DNA from: Bog-950 sp035299425
GTDB taxonomy: Bacteria > Bacteroidota > Bacteroidia > Chitinophagales > LD1
Length of the DNA stretch: 64,000 nt
Assembly (NCBI GenBank): GCA_035299425.1
Contig: DATGWP010000239.1
Location: 5,863 to 69,862, forward strand
Direction of reading: 5' to 3'
Shown here: positions 61,250-64,000 of the stretch, piece by piece
Numbering within the stretch: position 1 is the first letter of the stretch
Layout of the letters: each line of letters opens with the position of its first letter
Program-made: the position numbers and the translations under genes
Notes under the pieces: model-generated
Seen by the model: the letters and a program-made list of their open reading frames with translations, nothing else
Databases searched by the model: none
What the model was told of the DNA's origin: nothing

Positions 61250-64000
61250 ATGATACGCACCTTACCAATGAAAACATTATTGCTGTGCTGCCTGGTTTTA
61301 CTGGCCGCACACACTCACGCACAGGGCTGGGTTAAAAAATACTCGCCCGATGTAATGATGGGTATTACATCGCTATACCCCACGGCCGATGGCAACTATA
61401 TAACTACCGGGTGGAACGTGGAAGAAGGCCCGCAGCGAATAATGAAAATAGCTGCCAATGGCGACCCTATGTGGGTAGCCGACCAGGATTCTTTTGCGGC
61501 TATCAGTATTAGCAATACCACACAGGATGGTGGGTTGGTTTTGCTGTATTACGCTTTTGGCAACGAGCGTGTAATGTTGCGCACCGATGCCAACGGACAG
61601 CAGGTTTGGAAAAAACTGATACATCCCCATGTGCAGAATAACAGCATAGGCAATGCCGATATAGACACTACCGATAACGGTGGGTTTATTTGCGCGCTTA
61701 CGGGATACGACACGGCTACTATGATTTACCGCTTGTATGTAAGCAGGTTAGATGCCAATGGCGATACTATATGGCGCCGCACTTATTTCGATACCGACTC
61801 CAGTAAGTATATACAGAGCCTGCGCAATAGCAAAGATGGCGGCTTTGTAATGGTGGTGGCCAGGGGCTCGGGCGCACAAACGCACTACAGTGTAGTTAAG
61901 ATAGACGGCAGCGGTAATTTTTTGTGGGAGTATATACCTGCCGGTCAAAAATTCAGCACGCCTACCATAGCGCGCGATGGTAATATTTTGCTGTGTATAG
62001 GCGATTTTAGTACCGGTACCAACAAAATTACAAAAGTAGATCAGCAGGGTAATGAACTATGGACAGCAAATTATGCGCCCCTGCCCGATAGCAGCATTTG
62101 GTATGGTAGTATTATTGAGCGCGACGACAATTCATTTGCACTAATAGGCAACCGGAACACCAGTTATATTGATAAATTTTCTTTCTGTATTGCCGATTCG
62201 CTGGGCAATGTGCTGCTTTTTCACAAGCTGCCCACAGCCAACATTGGCTACAATACACAGTTGCTTCATTCTGGGTATAAAACATTTATAAAGTCGCACG
62301 ATGGAGGATATATAACAGGTGGATGGATACAGAACGAAGTAAATAATTACTCGGCCTTTTTAATTAAAATGGATAGCGCCGGGGTGGTGTATCCCAGCAC
62401 GCTGAGCGGCAATACTTATTATGATGATAACGGAAACTGCGCGCGCGAAAGCAATGAGCCGTTTATCCGCCCCGTAATGCTAACCTTTAGCAGCCCTACC
62501 GATACCTTTACGTTAGTTAGCCGCGACTCTGGTTACTACTCGGTGGGTTTAGACACCGGTAATTATACGGCGCATGTGGCTCCCCCATCGCCCTACTGGC
62601 GGGCATCGGCTTGTAACGAACCGGTGATTAATTTGCCACTGGGTGCCGATAGCAGCATATCGTTTGGGTTGAAACCAATTGTATATAGCCCCTATATAAC
62701 CATCAGCAGCAGTATAAGCCGCCTGCGTGCCTGTATGCCTTCTACATACACGGCACAGTATTGCAACACCGGCACGGCCCCCTTTACCGGTATAATAGAA
62801 GTAGAAATAGATACCAATTTTCATGTAGATTCTACATCGGTGCCATTTGTAACCAATGCCGGCAACAAATACTATTTTGTGGTAGCCCCGCTGGATGCTA
62901 TGCAGTGCGCTACTCTGCATGTTTACGGCACACTTACCTGCGATGTAGCTCTCACCGGCCACACCCTGTGTATAGATGCACACGCTTTTCAGGATACGGT
63001 AGTTAATGTGTCACCGCTGTGGGACCAATCTAATTTACAGATGGCGGTGGTGTATAACCCACAAACCGATACCATAACATTTACATTGAAGAATAAAGGC
63101 AACGGGGGTATGAGCAACCCCAAGAGCCTGCTGGTAATAGAAGACAACGTAATACTAATGCATGTACCGGTACAACTAGGTGCCGGTGCCGAGCTATTGC
63201 AGCATGTGCCGGCCAATGGCTCTACCTGGAGGGCTACTATAGAGCAGACAGCCTATAACCCGTACTCAAAGTTTGCCACAGCGGCTATAGAAGCAGCCGG
63301 CACTAACCAGCAGGGCGGCATAAGCCTGGGTTATTATATAGATTACCCTATAAACGGATACTACGGCTACCACTATACGGCCTGTGGCGAAATACGCAAC
63401 AGCTTCGACCCTAACGAAAAAGTAGTGATGCCCGATGGTGTAGGCACCGATAAACTGGTAGACAGCACTACCGAACTTGAATACACTTTGTATTTTCAAA
63501 ACACCGGTAACGATACGGCTTACCTTATACGCCTTACCGATACGCTGGCCGATTACCTGGACCCCGCTACCATTGTAGCAGGAGCCGGCAGCCATCCATA
63601 CATAATGGAAATACTGGGCCGCAACGTGCTGCAGTTTACCTTTGCTAATATTAACCTGCCCGATAGTGGTGCCAACCAGCTGCAGAGCAATGGTTTTGTA
63701 AAATTCCGCATTAAGCAAAAACCGGGCAACACCAATGGCACAGTAATAAATAACGAGGTGAACATCTACTTTGATTACAACCCGCCCGTGCTAACCAATA
63801 CCGCCACTGTGCGCATAGGCAAGGTGCTGGTAACTGATATAGAAACACTGTACGAAGAGAAGCCGGTAACTATTAATGCTTACCCTAACCCCTTTACCAC
63901 CAGCACACGCATAGCAGTGGCGGGAGAGGATTTCACTAACCTTGAGCTAAAGGTGTATGACCTAAGCGGCCGCCTGGTGAGGCAGGAGCGCAGCACGCAT
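61250..64000 (+). CDS. T9SS cargo, large secreted protein, 3' end beyond the window
   Basis: The frame opens at an ATG at 61250, with a second ATG at 61268 (MKTLLLCCLVLLAAH...HAQG) that gives an equally good signal peptide, and stays open to the last base. The N-terminal about 370 residues resemble a beta-propeller with recurring NGDPMWVADQD, NGQQVWKKLIH, NGDTIWRRTYF and GNELWTANYA strands, as in other secreted Bacteroidota proteins. A SpaA/CNA-like segment (YYDDNGNCARESNEP...YSVGLDTGNY) follows, then a conserved module with SFDPNEKVVMPDG, LEYTLYFQNTGNDTAYLIRLTDTL, NINLPDSGAN and EVNIYFDYNPPV, known from Bacteroidota T9SS cargos. The final visible residues (INAYPNPFTTSTRIAV...YDLSGRLVRQE) are the start of a type A sorting domain, so only a few tens of residues are missing. 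The function is unknown. Confidence 0.85.
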   Translation, partial: MIRTLPMKTLLLCCLVLLAAHTHAQGWVKKYSPDVMMGITSLYPTADGNYITTGWNVEEGPQRIMKIAANGDPMWVADQDSFAAISISNTTQDGGLVLLYYAFGNERVMLRTDANGQQVWKKLIHPHVQNNSIGNADIDTTDNGGFICALTGYDTATMIYRLYVSRLDANGDTIWRRTYFDTDSSKYIQSLRNSKDGGFVMVVARGSGAQTHYSVVKIDGSGNFLWEYIPAGQKFSTPTIARDGNILLCIGDFSTGTNKITKVDQQGNELWTANYAPLPDSSIWYGSIIERDDNSFALIGNRNTSYIDKFSFCIADSLGNVLLFHKLPTANIGYNTQLLHSGYKTFIKSHDGGYITGGWIQNEVNNYSAFLIKMDSAGVVYPSTLSGNTYYDDNGNCARESNEPFIRPVMLTFSSPTDTFTLVSRDSGYYSVGLDTGNYTAHVAPPSPYWRASACNEPVINLPLGADSSISFGLKPIVYSPYITISSSISRLRACMPSTYTAQYCNTGTAPFTGIIEVEIDTNFHVDSTSVPFVTNAGNKYYFVVAPLDAMQCATLHVYGTLTCDVALTGHTLCIDAHAFQDTVVNVSPLWDQSNLQMAVVYNPQTDTITFTLKNKGNGGMSNPKSLLVIEDNVILMHVPVQLGAGAELLQHVPANGSTWRATIEQTAYNPYSKFATAAIEAAGTNQQGGISLGYYIDYPINGYYGYHYTACGEIRNSFDPNEKVVMPDGVGTDKLVDSTTELEYTLYFQNTGNDTAYLIRLTDTLADYLDPATIVAGAGSHPYIMEILGRNVLQFTFANINLPDSGANQLQSNGFVKFRIKQKPGNTNGTVINNEVNIYFDYNPPVLTNTATVRIGKVLVTDIETLYEEKPVTINAYPNPFTTSTRIAVAGEDFTNLELKVYDLSGRLVRQERSTH

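Overview
The window looks like chromosomal DNA from a member of the Bacteroidota, most likely a Chitinophagales/Cytophagales-type environmental bacterium. The evidence is the many large secreted proteins ending in type IX secretion system (T9SS) sorting domains, a gliding-associated C-terminal domain with SprB-like repeats, promoter-like boxes of the TAnnTTTG type, a kdp-linked beta-barrel porin, and typical Bacteroidota versions of RNase P RNA, ClpC, FabI and RecN.

Layout. 1-1.6 kb: the end of a porin gene followed by a deletion scar that joins the first codons of kdpD to the catalytic half of a second histidine kinase. 1.6-5.1 kb: a minus-strand pair, a membrane-anchored FAD oxidase and a methyltransferase with an export-like N-terminus. 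5.3-32.3 kb: an accessory region of surface-protein genes. It holds SprB-like, Ig/PKD-like, beta-propeller and collagen-like proteins, four of them between 1.1 and 1.5 thousand residues, each set accompanied by a cytoplasmic helical protein. Copies of one dispersed repeat (around 5.3, 14.2, 26.4 and 32.2 kb) separate these sets, and the last copy abuts a tRNA-Arg(CCU) gene. 32.4-37 kb: GlcD-type oxidase, small lipoprotein, exported family 1 beta-glucosidase and MTA/SAH nucleosidase. 37-43.2 kb: another collagen-like protein and a beta-helix T9SS cargo. 43.2-50.6 kb: housekeeping genes rnz, a STAS protein, clpC, fabI and recN, with clusters of small palindromic repeats between them. 50.7-57.5 kb: a kelch-type T9SS cargo, then an SGNH-SGNH-MBOAT operon probably acylating an extracytoplasmic glycan, then a methyltransferase whose reading frame contains a mobile palindrome. 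57.7-64 kb: rnpB, an NtrC-type sigma-54 activator, a third helical protein, and divergently from it a T9SS cargo running off the end.

The most interesting feature is the 5.3-32.3 kb region. Three modules of secreted protein(s) plus a helical or TPR regulator-like protein are separated by a mosaic repeat containing a terminator-like hairpin, and the array ends at the 3' end of a tRNA-Arg gene. This resembles stepwise accretion of surface-protein cassettes at a tRNA site. One collagen-like gene in it is split by a seven-G tract, as expected for phase variation. Three genes in or beside the region have a promoter-like -7 box exactly four bases before the start codon, suggesting leaderless transcripts.

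Limits: all homology statements come from reading motifs by eye. No database search, folding program or genome comparison was run. Domain borders are approximate.
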